From positions 4,227,157-4,291,156 of the forward strand of contig NC_054391.1 in assembly GCF_001625195.1 (NCBI RefSeq): a DNA stretch of 64,000 bases, read 5' to 3'. The position numbers were made by a program, and so were the translations under genes. The notes below the pieces were generated by a model that was given only the letters and a program-made list of their open reading frames with translations, was not told the origin of the DNA and made no database searches. Source of the DNA: Drechmeria coniospora. Taxonomy: Eukaryota > Ascomycota > Sordariomycetes > Hypocreales > Ophiocordycipitaceae. Shown in pieces: positions 11,238 through 21,694 of the stretch; the stretch's first letter is position 1, and the number at the start of each line of letters is the position of its first letter.

Positions 11238-12391
11238 ATGGTACGGCACTCCTGCCTCAAGTCCAAGGACGAGCACAAGAATTCCCCCACCCCGTCAGCA
11301 TTCGGAGAACTAGTCGGCAACTAACTTCCCTCGTCAGGCGACGCAAGTCATGACAAACTCGGGTCACGATGACATGATTGTGCGTGGGCTGCCCTCGGTG
11401 CGCTCCCCTCCGCCCGTGCCGCCAAGGCTGACCCGACCCTGCAGCACGATGCCGTCCTCGACTACTACGGCCGAAAACTGGCGACGTGTTCGAGCGATCG
11501 GACCATCAAAATCTTCGAAGTCGAGGGTGAGACGCAGCGGCTGCTGGAAACTCTGAAAGGGTGCGTGGCCCCCGCACCGGCGCCGTGCCTGAAGCTCGGA
11601 GGATGATGGAGGGGGCGGGGCTGACAGGACGCAGGCACGAAGGCGCCGTCTGGTGCGTCGCCTGGGCGCATCCCAAGTACGGCAACATCCTCGCCTCGGC
11701 CGGCTACGACGGCAAGGTCTTCATCTGGAAGGAGCAGGGTGCGCAGAACAACCAGTGGCAGCGCATCTACGACTTCCCCCTGCACAAGGCTTCGGTCAAC
11801 ATCGTCGCCTGGTCACCTCACGAGGCCGGATGCCTGCTCGCCTGCGCCTCCTCCGACGGCAACGTGAGCGTGCTCGAGTTCAAGGACAACGCCGTCGACC
11901 ACACCACCTTCCCCGCCCACGGCCTCGGCGTCAACTCGGTCTCGTGGGCGCCGGCGACGTCGGCCGGCAGCATCGTCAGCAGCAACCCCGGCCCCGGCTC
12001 CGTCGGCAACCGGCGCTTCGTCACCGGAGGCTCCGACAACGTCCTCAAGATCTGGGCCTACGACGCGGCCTCGCAGTCGTACAAGCAGGAGCCCGAGCCG
12101 CTGACGGGCCACGCCGACTGGGTCCGGGACGTGTCCTGGTCGCCGACGGTGCTCCAGAAGTCGTACATCGCCTCGGCCTCGCAGGACAAGACGGTGCGCA
12201 TCTGGACGTCGGACGCGGCGAGCAACGGCCAGTGGGACTGCAAGGTGCTCAACTTTGAGGCGGCCATGTGGCGCGTCAGCTGGTCGCTGAGCGGCAACGT
12301 GCTGGCCATCAGCGGCGCCGACAACAAGGTGACGCTGTGGAAGGAAACCCTACGGGGCGAGTGGGAATGCTTCAAGACGATTGAGGAGTAA
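11238..12391 (+). CDS. SEC13: Sec13, COPII coat and nuclear pore WD40 protein
   Basis: Four coding exons: 11238-11240, 11338-11379, 11445-11560 and 11635-12391; 305 residues. The first coding exon is only the ATG, spliced phase 0 onto GCGACGCAAGTC, giving [15 protein letters not shown], the usual Sec13 start. Each intron has a good branch site (CTAAC, CTGAC or similar). Sec13 pairs with Sec31 in the outer COPII cage and is also part of the nuclear pore Y-complex. Six WD40 blades are visible, with diagnostic strings [50 protein letters not shown] and, near the end, [14 protein letters not shown]. Length agrees with the family. An alternative start is the ATG at 11353 in exon 2, but it would remove the conserved leading residues. 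Confidence 0.93.
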
Positions 12392-12934
12392 AACGGCGAA
12401 GCGACGAGGCGAGACCCGAGGGGCGAGGGGCGAGAGGCGAGACGCCCGCTTTTTCCATCTGGCTTTACCGGCAAGGCGTTTGAGGCATGAGAAGCAACGA
12501 AGCGGCAGGACGCGACACCGAGCGCCGTCACGGCCGATGCCACGACCACGGTCGAGCGGGGCCGACGAGGAGACTACGACGGCAGGGGCCTCGTCCGGCT
12601 GAAACCGGCGGCATACGACATGTCGAGACACGGGAGCTTGAGCTTGAGGCGTGAGTAGATGAACATGTATTCGCATTCTGCCTTGAGTCCCGCCACATGA
12701 TGCCCTGCACGAAACCCCCTCTCTATGTAATCGAGCCAGTTCGTTCCAATGGCCTACTTCTACCATGCACGCGTTCAATCAATCATTCATTCATTCATTC
12801 AATCATTCGTTCAGTCGTTCAGTCGTTCAGTCGTTCTCCTCCTTTCCCGTTGTCCATTCATGACTCATCCGTCAGCCTCATCCGTCGTCGAACGGACGGC
12901 GCACCATCATCGTACCCCTCGCGTGCTCTCGCCA
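12392..12934. other. Convergent 3' region with short repeats
   Basis: Lies between the convergent SEC13 and PQQ-dehydrogenase genes. A tetra/octanucleotide array (ATTC units, then CAGTCGTT units) occupies about 12776-12836. No gene seen. Confidence 0.45.
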
Positions 12935-14520
12935 TCAGGCGAGGAAGATGGCGGCCACAAAGGCGGCGAGAGAGACGGCCCAGACGGCCGCCTTGAAGGC
13001 GGCGACGGACCGCGTGCTGTCGCTGCCGATGCCGCTGTAGTGGAGGACGAATATCTCACCGGTGGTGTCGCTGCTGGCCCAAAGACGGCCCCACGAGTCC
13101 CAGGCGAGACCGACGGGGCGGAAGCAGCGCTCGGGCCTGTATCCGTGGCTCGGGGTCGAGAGAATATCAACGGCGGCGCTGGGGCCGTCGCGCGAGGCCA
13201 GAGGCTCACCCGTGTGCTTGTTGAAGGGGATAGCGGCGATGCGGTAGCCGGAAGGGGTCCATCGGTTCCCTGTCGAGGTCAGCACGGATGCGATGGGAAA
13301 GTTGGTCGGGCCGGGGGGGGATCTCGGGTGCTTACCGGTTCCGTAAAATGACACAAAGGCGCTGGATCCGTCCCTGTTGAACTTGATGTCGAGCGGTGCC
13401 GAGAGCGGCGCGAAGGCGAGCCGAGGGCCGAGGTACCGGCTGTTGCAGGGACCGTCCGACAGCGTCCTGGTCCCGTACAGGCCCGGGAACTGGGTGGCGG
13501 TGCGGATGGAAGCCTCGTAGGGGATCCTGGCAGCGTCCCCTCGACCGTGGCAAGGCTGGGGGGCGATGTTGCCGTCGCGGGGGGCCACGGGACGGCCGTC
13601 GCCGAGGACGCCGTGGTAGTTGAGCCTGCCGCCGTAGGTGCCGCCACCGACGAGATCGTCGACGGAGCTCTCGACGGACCAGATGCCGCCCGTGTTCGGG
13701 TGCTCGGCGACGCCGATGGGGTTCCGGAGGCCCCAGCCGAGGACGTCGCCGTCCCTGAAGTCGTGGGGCATGCCGTCGCCGCGGCGGAAGGAAAGGTCCA
13801 ACGCGCGGATCTGGGCGTCACCAGAGGCCGTGTCGTAGGCCGAGGGGTAGTTGTTGCCGCTGCCGTAGATGCCTCCACGCGAGAAGACGAGCGTGCCGGG
13901 CATGCGGTGCGACGAGAGTAGGGTGCGGGTCGTCTTGTCGGTCGGCGACAGGGCGGCGACGACGGTGCGTCGGGGGCCGATGATGTTGCCCGTCTCCGGG
14001 TCGTAGGCCCAGGAGAAGACCTCGTTCGGCGAGGAGGCGTACAGCGTTCTGCCGTCATGGGAGAGGGCGATTCCGTGGCTCAGCTGCGAATCATCCGGCG
14101 TCAGCACGGCTCACGAACAGCAACGGCGGTGGTGCAAATGGGGAGGGGGGGGGGGCGGAGCGAGGAACCTACCTCGGGACAGCTGATGATTCTCCTGGGC
14201 TCGCTCATGACGACGCAGTCAGTACCCCAGTCATTGCGGATGGTGAGACGGAGAATTCCAACGCCGACGTCGATGACGAGCAGGCCACCGCGGTTGTCGA
14301 ACACGATGGACCGCGGTTTCCGCATGCCGTTGGCGGCGATGCGGTACTGCCATCCCGGAGCGGCGACGGGCGGCTGGTAGGACATGGCAATCCGGTTCGG
14401 GCAGTTGATGTTGTTGCCGCGGTTGATCATGTTGTTGTCGTAATAGTGTCGAGGATTCAGGGTCAAGGCGGACGTCGAAGCCGTCACGGCCACGACGAGA
14501 GCGGCGGCGAGACGGACCAT
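12935..14520 (-). CDS. Secreted, probably GPI-anchored PQQ-dependent sugar dehydrogenase-like protein
   Basis: Three exons: 14520-14173, 14083-13336 and 13269-12935; 476 residues. The second intron is 66 bases, in frame and stop-free, but it has GTAAGC/GACAG ends and a CTGAC branch. Its removal restores FYGTG-NRWTPSGYR, the family's usual string. The protein starts with a signal peptide (MVRLAAALVVAVTASTSA) and ends with a hydrophobic tail (VWAVSLAAFVAAIFLA) preceded by Ser/Gly residues, suggesting a GPI signal. The body is a six-bladed soluble glucose/L-sorbosone dehydrogenase fold with NYPSAYDTASGDAQIRALDL, GWGLRNPIGVAEHPNTG and PVGLAWDSWGRLW. Homologues oxidise sugars with PQQ, but activity in fungi is mostly unproven. 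A poly-G/C run lies in the first intron. Confidence 0.85.
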
Positions 14521-16069
14521 CTTGCTTGGGATGCTGCGCTTCGAGGATGATTTTCTTTCGTATGATGGATGCGGATGAGAGAATGCAGAAGGAAGATTTG
14601 ATTCCCACGGCACAAGAGAAAAAAAGTATGAAGGAACGAGCCCGCGGCGGGCGAGGAAACGCGCGTGGCGAGGCCTAAAGAGTGCCGGCCACGACTTGCA
14701 CGGGAGGCCATCGTCAGTTGGGTGGTTGGTGGTTGCGGTGGTTGAACGTCGACGACTTACACGGAGCCAGGGGGTACCTAGGTACCTAAGCGGCGATGCC
14801 TACCCTACAGCGGACTAGTGGGCGATAGAACAGAAGAGTATACCCTTACTAAGCCATACTAACCCTCACTATGGCGACGAGAAATATCACGACTCCACTC
14901 ATTGTCAACCTCCTCCCATCTACTTTTTTCTCCATTAGTGTTCCATACTTACTCGTACGCTACTCGTACTCGGACTACTCGTACGCCTACAATTACAGTA
15001 TACTTGTCCAGAGTTCCCACGCACTCGCTCACTGGCCCCGCCATCGAGACAGTATAGTTGGGCATGACAAGGTCCCCCCCCCCGCTCTCTTCATCCCAAC
15101 CTACCGAATGGCCACCCATCCATCGCCCGTTGGCTTCTCTCCCCGAGGAGGTTGATGGCAAGTGGGTCCTGTCGTAAAGCTGCGGCGGGAATCCCTCACC
15201 AGGTCACGACGCAAAAAGACGAGGCAGCAATCTACTCGTAGGCGGGTGGGGGCTGGTGTTCACCGTACCGCCGTCCGTCCGGCCCTTGAGCTCCCTGGCG
15301 GATGTTCGCGATACCTCCTCATTCTCCGCACCGTCCATCCACCCTGCCATCATCGGTGGCCACCTCTTCGCCGCCACATGGAGAGAGGAGGGTTGGGAGG
15401 GATGGCAGCTTTCCACTTCATGCCACCGCAGACAAGGCTGGGCTGGGCTACACTCGTACCCACACGTGTAGGTGCATCCCTCGAGCCCTGTGCGATCTGC
15501 CGATGAAGTGCATCTCGATGCAGCCGCCGATGAGTTCCATTCGACGTTGATGAGCGAGTGGAGGGCCCTTTCTGCGAGGCATTCGGCCAGAGCGGCTTTC
15601 TTCCATCGTGACCCTGCCGTGGTGACGGCGAGTCATGACGCATAACATGCACTCCGCTGACTAACTAGGCACGTTCACTATTATCAAGTACAGTACAAGT
15701 ACACCCACCTACTTGTATACTAACAAGCATGCACAGTACAGTACGGTTGGTCGTACTCTGCATGCCTGTCCTCGACCCATCCTGCCGAGCAGGTCCCGCG
15801 TGATCCATGTAAATTATGGCTGCCCAGCCAAGTACGTGCCTGACTTGAACGTCATGGTTGCTGAGCCGATGGGAAACGACAGCGCGATGGCCGGCCGACG
15901 TACGAGTGAGGATGTCGTGAGGTGCGGCAAAGTCATGACGGGAAACGCACAAGAGTCCATCATGACGGCAAGTAGTGGCCAGCGTCAAGGCGACGAAACA
16001 TGTCGTGGGTATCATTTCTCAAACGCGCTCTCTACCTGCCCCGAATCACGAGCCAGCCGTTCATCTGCG
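14521..16069. other. Intergenic, no gene seen
   Basis: Holds small patches of GTAC/TACTCGTAC words around 14950-15010 and 15680-15760. Overlapping open frames at 15160-15650 occur on both strands without any recognisable domain. Confidence 0.4.
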
Positions 16070-17337
16070 CTATGCCCGCTCTTGTTTGGGAGCCCGACAA
16101 CCGGCAGGTCTCTGCGTCTGCATGAGCACCGACTCATCGCCGTCGACCGGGTCCTCCTCCATCTCGTCCTCGTTCAGCTCGTTGTTGCGTTGCGTCTGCT
16201 TGGCCCGCTGGATCTTCCGCAGCATGGCTTGATCGAGATAAAAGTCGTCGTTGAACCTTGCTTTGGAAAATGTCTGGTCGCACCGCACCGGTTAGCTGCA
16301 TGCGAGCAAAGAAGCAAGCGATCAACCGATCCGTCAAAAGACGAGGCGCCTACCTCGGAGCATCCCGTCTGGGGGCACTGCACCTGCCCGCCGCCTTGCT
16401 GGAGGTAGCCCAGCACGGCGCTCTTCTCAAACGTGTGCTTGCACTTGACGTTGCTGTACGGCTCTTCCATCGGCCGCAGGGTGAGCGGGCAGTTGAGGCT
16501 CAGGACTTCACGGGCCACGGCGATGTCGTCATCGTCCTCTTCTTCGTCGGCAGCACCCATCGTGCTCCGCCGGTTGCTCGCGCCGGGTCGATCGAGGACC
16601 GGTTCGCCGTTGGGGCGGAACCACTTGGAGGCGTCGGCGAGCGGCGGCCCGTCCTCGCCGGCGGCGGCATCGTGCCATATTTTCTTGAAGCCGACGTAGT
16701 CGTTGTTCCGACCGTAGCGCTGGTGGTGGCCGAGAGCGGCGTACTGTTCGTGCTTCTCGCCTCGGAGCTCGCGGAAGGAGTCGACGGTGCTCGGCACCAC
16801 CGTCTCCTTTTCCTCCTCGGCCTCGTTCCCGTCTTCAGCCTCTCGGGCGAGGCGCTGGGCGGCGGCGGCGACGTTCGTGTTATGAGTCGTCGCCGCCGTC
16901 GTGTACAGGTCACCGAGCAGGGCAGCCTCGTCGTCGAGCTCGGCCTTCATGTCTATGAGGCTTCGCACCGCCGCCTCCGACTCGCGCGTGAGGGCGTCGA
17001 CCTGGGGCTCAAAGTCCTGCATGTGGTGCTCGAGCCGGACCTCCTCGGCCGTCTTGTCCGCGCCCGTCTCGCTCCGCTTGTCCTGCAGGCCTTCGAGCCT
17101 CTGCCGGCGGGCGTAGAGGCGCTCTTGGAGGTCGCCGACGGCGAGACCGAGGTGGCGGGTCGAGTCCTTGAGCTGCATCTCGTACGGCGCGGTGCCGCGG
17201 TTCGACGACAGATCGCCGAGGGCACGGCGGGCGCCATCGTTCAGCGGGCAGGCAGGAGGCTGATACGAGGGCATCTCGGCGACCGACGAGGCCGACGGAG
17301 TGGCGGCCACCCGGGAGCGGTTGACGAGACGAGGCAT
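16070..17337 (-). CDS. NSE2: Nse2/Mms21-type SUMO E3 ligase of the Smc5/6 complex
   Basis: Two exons, 17337-16354 and 16273-16070, joined across an 81-base intron with a GCTAAC branch; 395 residues. The C-terminal half has an SP-RING: CPLTLRPMEEPYSNVKCKHT, then FEKSAVLGYL and CPQTGC, giving the Cys/His pattern that binds one zinc and recruits the SUMO-loaded E2. After splicing it continues TFSKARFNDDFYLDQAM and RRAKQ-like basic sequence, as in fungal Nse2. The N-terminal half is helical and glutamate-rich and would dock on Smc5. I start at the ATG at 17337 (MPRLVNRSR); an in-frame ATG at 17520 would add 61 residues with no family resemblance. Nse2 sumoylates repair proteins during recombination. 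A Siz/PIAS ligase is less likely because no SAP or PINIT domain is seen. Confidence 0.83.
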
Positions 17338-17479
17338 CGGGTACGACGAGGACGATGACGGCCACACCAAATGTGCATGCAGCGTAGTCCGTACCGCGTG
17401 GAAAATGGAACGAAGCCAGCGGGAAGCGAGAGTGGTGGGGATGGCGGGGTGACGCGACAACGCGTTAACACTGGCTCCA
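17338..17479 (-). promoter_or_regulatory. NSE2 upstream region
   Basis: Short stretch between the NSE2 start and the GTAC-rich island. No TATA box is evident. Confidence 0.25.
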
Positions 17480-18660
17480 AGTACTTGCTGTAAGTACTCC
17501 GTAAGTACTTGCGCTTTCACGCCCTGCCATGTCTCATCCGCTATAATTACGGAGTAGCGAGGGTTATTTACTGTAGGTACCTAGGTGCACACCTACATGT
17601 ACATGTACTTGTACTTGTACTTGTACTTGTACTTGTACTAAGTACTGTGCTTGTATCACGCCATTCGAAGACAGCACCGGAGTATTCCAAGGTGCCAGGT
17701 TGTAGCTAACCGAATGTGGCAGTGCTACCCTGAACTGCCCATTCATCATTCCATTTCGCCTCACGTCGTATATTAGGTATTGCCGTACTACAGTAAGTGT
17801 AAAGTTCGGAGTACATGTACTTGCACTCCGTAGGTGCAGCAATTATTGTAGTTGTACTTGCTCAAGTACATACAAGTGCAGCAGTAATGGTACATGTGCA
17901 GAGTACTACAAGCACAAGTGCAGTACCTGTACTGAAATACCGAGTATTACTCCATATCCGACGTGGACGGTAAATAAGTACGGGTACTTGCACATCTACT
18001 TACAGTACTTACCTACTAATAGAGCATACATGCGGTTGTACAATGTACATGTACAAGTACTTATATTTGTATTGCACTTACAGTACTCCGTACTGTACAG
18101 AACTGTACTTACAGTACTCACTTCCAACACCAGTCAGTACCTAAGTACCTAGTAGTAAGTATGCAGTATTACAGGGTCCTCCGTATTAGTATTATTCAGT
18201 ACGGAGTACTCCGTACTAGTACCCATCTCGTGTCCATGATAGGCTCCATACTTACGTGTACATGCACAGGAAACCGTACGAGTACATGTGCATCTGCTCA
18301 CCAGCGACGGAGAATTCTCTCGGAAAAGTTCCCGTCATCCCAAAGCATGAGCGCGCGTGACGATGAGCATGACAAGCGCCTGAGGGAGGTCCCGTGGCCG
18401 GCCACATGCCGGAAAATTGTTGGACGCCATGCCTGCTCGGCTACACGGCCCTGCACGCACCACACAGGTATGGGTGGTGTGCAGTACGGAGTGCAGCACA
18501 CACAGACATGCACTCCGTACAAGTGCCGTACTGCAAGTACTTTACACCTACGGTACGTGGATTCTGCTGCGCCCAAGTACAGTACTTAGGTGTGCAACGC
18601 TGTACCCAATACGGAGCACAGCACCATAATAATGATAATTAGTGGTTAGTGATACCAATA
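17480..18660. repeat. Large GTAC-rich intergenic island
   Basis: One of the densest islands in the window. It includes a GTACTT-type hexamer run at 17597-17640 (ACTTGT units), many CTCCGTAC/GTACGGAG palindromes, and CTAAGTACCTAGTA words. A less dense patch at about 18300-18460 interrupts it. No coding frame or RNA gene is recognisable. Confidence 0.65.
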
Positions 18661-20143
18661 GGGTATGATCCGTCAAAACCTGCTAGCCTACGGGCACCAA
18701 TCTTTTAGTGCTCGGCACTCCTAGCGTGCGCGCGCGCTCGGCAGTACCCTCGAGCTCTGCAATTGTAGCGCGCCGTACGGGAATCACGAGGCTACGGGAG
18801 CGGAAACCCACGCAAGGCCCGCCTGCCATCTCCCTACCTGTTCGGTTGATGCGCTCGTAGTTGTACTTGCAGGTACTTGGGCATGCATCGTCCGTACATG
18901 TACACCTAATCCTTGTAGGTGTAGTGTCACGATGGCTCGAGAGAACATCGATAGCGGACAGGGGAGCAGACGATCGATGGATGGAACCTGCGAGCGAACC
19001 AGCAGCTGCTGGAGCGCTGACGCCACACCTTACCTACACTGTCCTCGGTGCGCACCCCCGCGACCTGTCTCCTCGCCATGCTCGCGACGCACGGAAAGGA
19101 GGCGCTGATCCATGTCGGTCGTGACCTTGGCCCCGGCTCTGTCTTGGGACATGCATGCATGCCTCCCCTTGTCTCTTTCCTCCTCGCCCAACGCGCAAAG
19201 TATCTAATTCGATACCCAACCCGAAACCAGCGAGATCGAAAAAAATCCTGTGGGACTGGACGGAAGGGGCAGCAGGTCGATGAACGGCAACCGAGGTGGG
19301 CGAGCGAAAAAAGCATCACCATCGTGGGCCTCGGCGGATCGTCCAATGGCATCGTCGGCGTCGTGTCGATCTGCGCGAAAGCTGCACCGTTCGTCATCGG
19401 CGAAGCTGGGGGCGCCATGTGGGTGCGCCGCTTGCGCGCTATCAGACTCTCCGCGCGGCCCGGGTGCGGACCTGTTAGCGCCCTAACTCGCGGCAGGTAG
19501 CGCCCCCTAAGTCGATCGGTCTCGCAGCAACTGCTGCCGAGATTGCTGCCGGGGGCCCAGCTCGACACTAAGCTCCCTCTGGACCCCGATCAACGCTGCC
19601 CCCCGACGACGCTCGCGATCTCAACCTTGGCCCGCCATCCCAAAAGGACAAAGGCCGTCTTCGCTCTCGCGCCGCAACGTCCCATGCTGCTGCCGGCCTC
19701 GAGAATGGCTTGTTTAATCTCGCCGCCCGCCGTCTAGTGCCCTTCCGCCTGTCTGGCCTGGTGGAGCTGTCCATTAGGTACCTTCGTGCCTGCGCTCCTG
19801 CTCGCGCTCCTTCGTGTACATATATTTACACCAGCCTGTAGCCGTAGCGGCAAGTACTGTCCATCGTACGCCAATGTACTCCGTACGCACGACGTACAGT
19901 AGAAATCGTACCATCGAGGGAGGAGCCGGGACGACCAAGCTCGATATGGCGTATATATCTGCTGCCAACCTTGGATCGCAGCTGTCTGCCCGTCTCCCTT
20001 TGACGCTGCCTTTTGATTTCACCCTGCTCGCCAAGCATCAACTTGCCGCGAAGAATCGTCCATCCGCCCGTGCGGTCCCCTCCAGTCGCCGTCACGTCAC
20101 GTTCGTGCAAGGAGACGTCTCCTCTCGCGACGCTTGCGGTGTC
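18661..20143 (+). promoter_or_regulatory. Upstream region of the VVD gene, with GATCGA-type motifs
   Basis: No gene is recognisable. The hexamer GATCGA occurs at 18972 and 19234 and on the other strand at 19512. GATC-containing pairs of this kind resemble the white-collar-complex sites described for Neurospora light-responsive promoters. Three matches in this length is only a mild excess, so the regulatory reading is tentative. Confidence 0.3.
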
Positions 20144-21223
20144 ATGTCCAACGATAGCCCGACCATCAACAGGTGGGAGTTGCAAGCCTTGGATGTAAAT
20201 GCATCTCCCCCCCTCCCTCCTGCCTCTACCACTTCCCTCCCTCCACGCTGCGTCGTCGCTCCGTCCAATCGCTCTCCGTGGCGATCGGAAAAGGGGATGA
20301 AGGCTGGTGACGGGAATGAACGGATCGCTGACCCAAGGTGCCGATGCCAGTATCAGTTCCCCCCTAACGATCCCGCCGAGGCGTCCGAGGACCCTCAGCG
20401 CTCTTCTCCGCGAACAAAATGGCAGAAGCTCGACGATCCCATCATCTATCCCGGTCTGTACTCGGCCACTGGTTTCGACATAATGAAGATTCTGGTACGT
20501 CGTTGCCTCCGCCGGGACCACCCTCTCCTCTCTCCTCTCTCCACTCACCTTCTTCCTCTCTCCTCTCTCCTCTCTCCTCTCTCCTCTCTCCTCTCTCCTC
20601 TCTCCTCTCTCCTCTCTCCTCTCTCCTCTCTCCTCTCTCCTCTCTCCTCTCTCCTCTCTCCTCTCCCCTCTCCCCTCTCCCCTCTCCCTCTCCCCCGTCT
20701 CCTCTCTATCCGCTCTCTTCTCTCCTTCCTCCTCACTTCCTCCTCCTCGCTGCTTCCCCCTCGCTGCTTCCTCCGTTCCGAACCGTTATCCTCTGACAAG
20801 CAGTGACAGATGAGAGTCTTGTCGAGGCCGAACCCTCAGGTCGAGCTTGGCGCCGTCGACTGCTCCGTCGCCCTCATCTTGTGCGATCTCGAACGGCCTG
20901 ATCACCCCATCGTGTACGCCTCCGACTCTTTCTGCGAGCTGACAGGCTACAACCTGCAAGAGGTTCTCGGCCGCAACTGCCGCTTTCTCCAAAGGCCCTC
21001 TGCATCACCCTCCTCGTCGTCGCTGTCTAGCACCGAAAGCACGGATAAAGCGGCCATCCGCAGCATTCGCCTCGCCATCGACGCCCGCCAGGAGATCCAG
21101 CTGACGCTCAGAAACTACAAGAAGAATGGCAAGCCCTTCACCAACATCCTGAGCATCATTCCCCTCGACCTCGATTCGTCCGGCTCTCGATACGCCGTTG
21201 GCTTCCAGGTGGAAACGGACTGA
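20144..21223 (+). CDS. vvd: VIVID/Envoy-type LOV-domain blue-light receptor
   Basis: Three exons: 20144-20194, 20351-20494 and 20810-21223; 202 residues, close to Neurospora VVD (186). VVD binds flavin and dampens the white-collar complex, adapting the cell to light. The N-cap includes NRWELQALD and, after the first intron, YPGLYSATGFDIM. The third exon gives RPNPQVELGAVDCSVAL, then the LOV motif GRNCRFLQ with photoactive Cys122, and ends RYAVGFQVETD. The first intron (156 bases) is in frame without stops, so retention would add 52 Pro/Ser-rich residues; its CTGAC branch and CCAG acceptor favour splicing. The second intron (315 bases) is unusually long for this window and holds a heptamer satellite. 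ATG 20144 is chosen because it directly precedes the conserved cap. Confidence 0.9.
20533..20690. repeat. Heptanucleotide satellite inside the second VVD intron
   Basis: About 20 head-to-tail copies of the 7-base unit CCTCTCT form a pure polypyrimidine tract on the sense strand. It fades into CCCCTCT and CTCCCTC variants downstream. The tract sits between the donor at 20495 and the acceptor at 20809. Confidence 0.9.
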
Positions 21224-21694
21224 CGGCCGGGTCACCCTCCTCTCTGCTTCCTTTCATCACGCCACCCCCTTTCCCGCATGCTTGCCATCGACTGCCATGG
21301 CAGCAGTCGACGTTCGTGCTTTGCCGCATTGACGATACCCCCCCCCCCCCCCCCCCGACGCACTCGTAATGACATTTTCACCCTCCTGTCATGTGACCAA
21401 TGGCCATTCCATTTTTCACGGGACACAGGACAAGCCGACCAAGACGTGCATGACGTCATATGAAGCGATTTTGACTGTGTTATTGGTTTTGTTTTGCTTT
21501 CACCTGCAATGGCCATGAATTTGATGAGCATCGGTCGAGGCCTGAGCCTGGAGCTTTGACGCCTCGTCGAGACGGATGCGCGATTGGAAATTATCGTGCT
21601 TGTGATTCAGCGAGTGGCTGGCAGTTCTTCAAATAGTTCAACAATGAGACAAGCCGTTCCCCCATGATCGTGCCGCGTGCCGTCAATTCCTCCC
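21224..21694. other. Convergent 3' region with a 19-base C run
   Basis: Separates the VVD and FPG genes, which converge here. An uninterrupted run of C occupies 21338-21356. No gene seen. Confidence 0.5.

Noticed and set aside
17597..17640. Telomere-like short tandem repeat
   Set aside because: The unit is ACTTGT-type, not TTAGGG, and it lies within a GTAC-rich island.
21338..21356. Assembly gap or error at the 19-base C run
   Set aside because: Flanking sequence is continuous and the run lies between convergent genes; exact length may be inaccurate but there is no sign of a misjoin.
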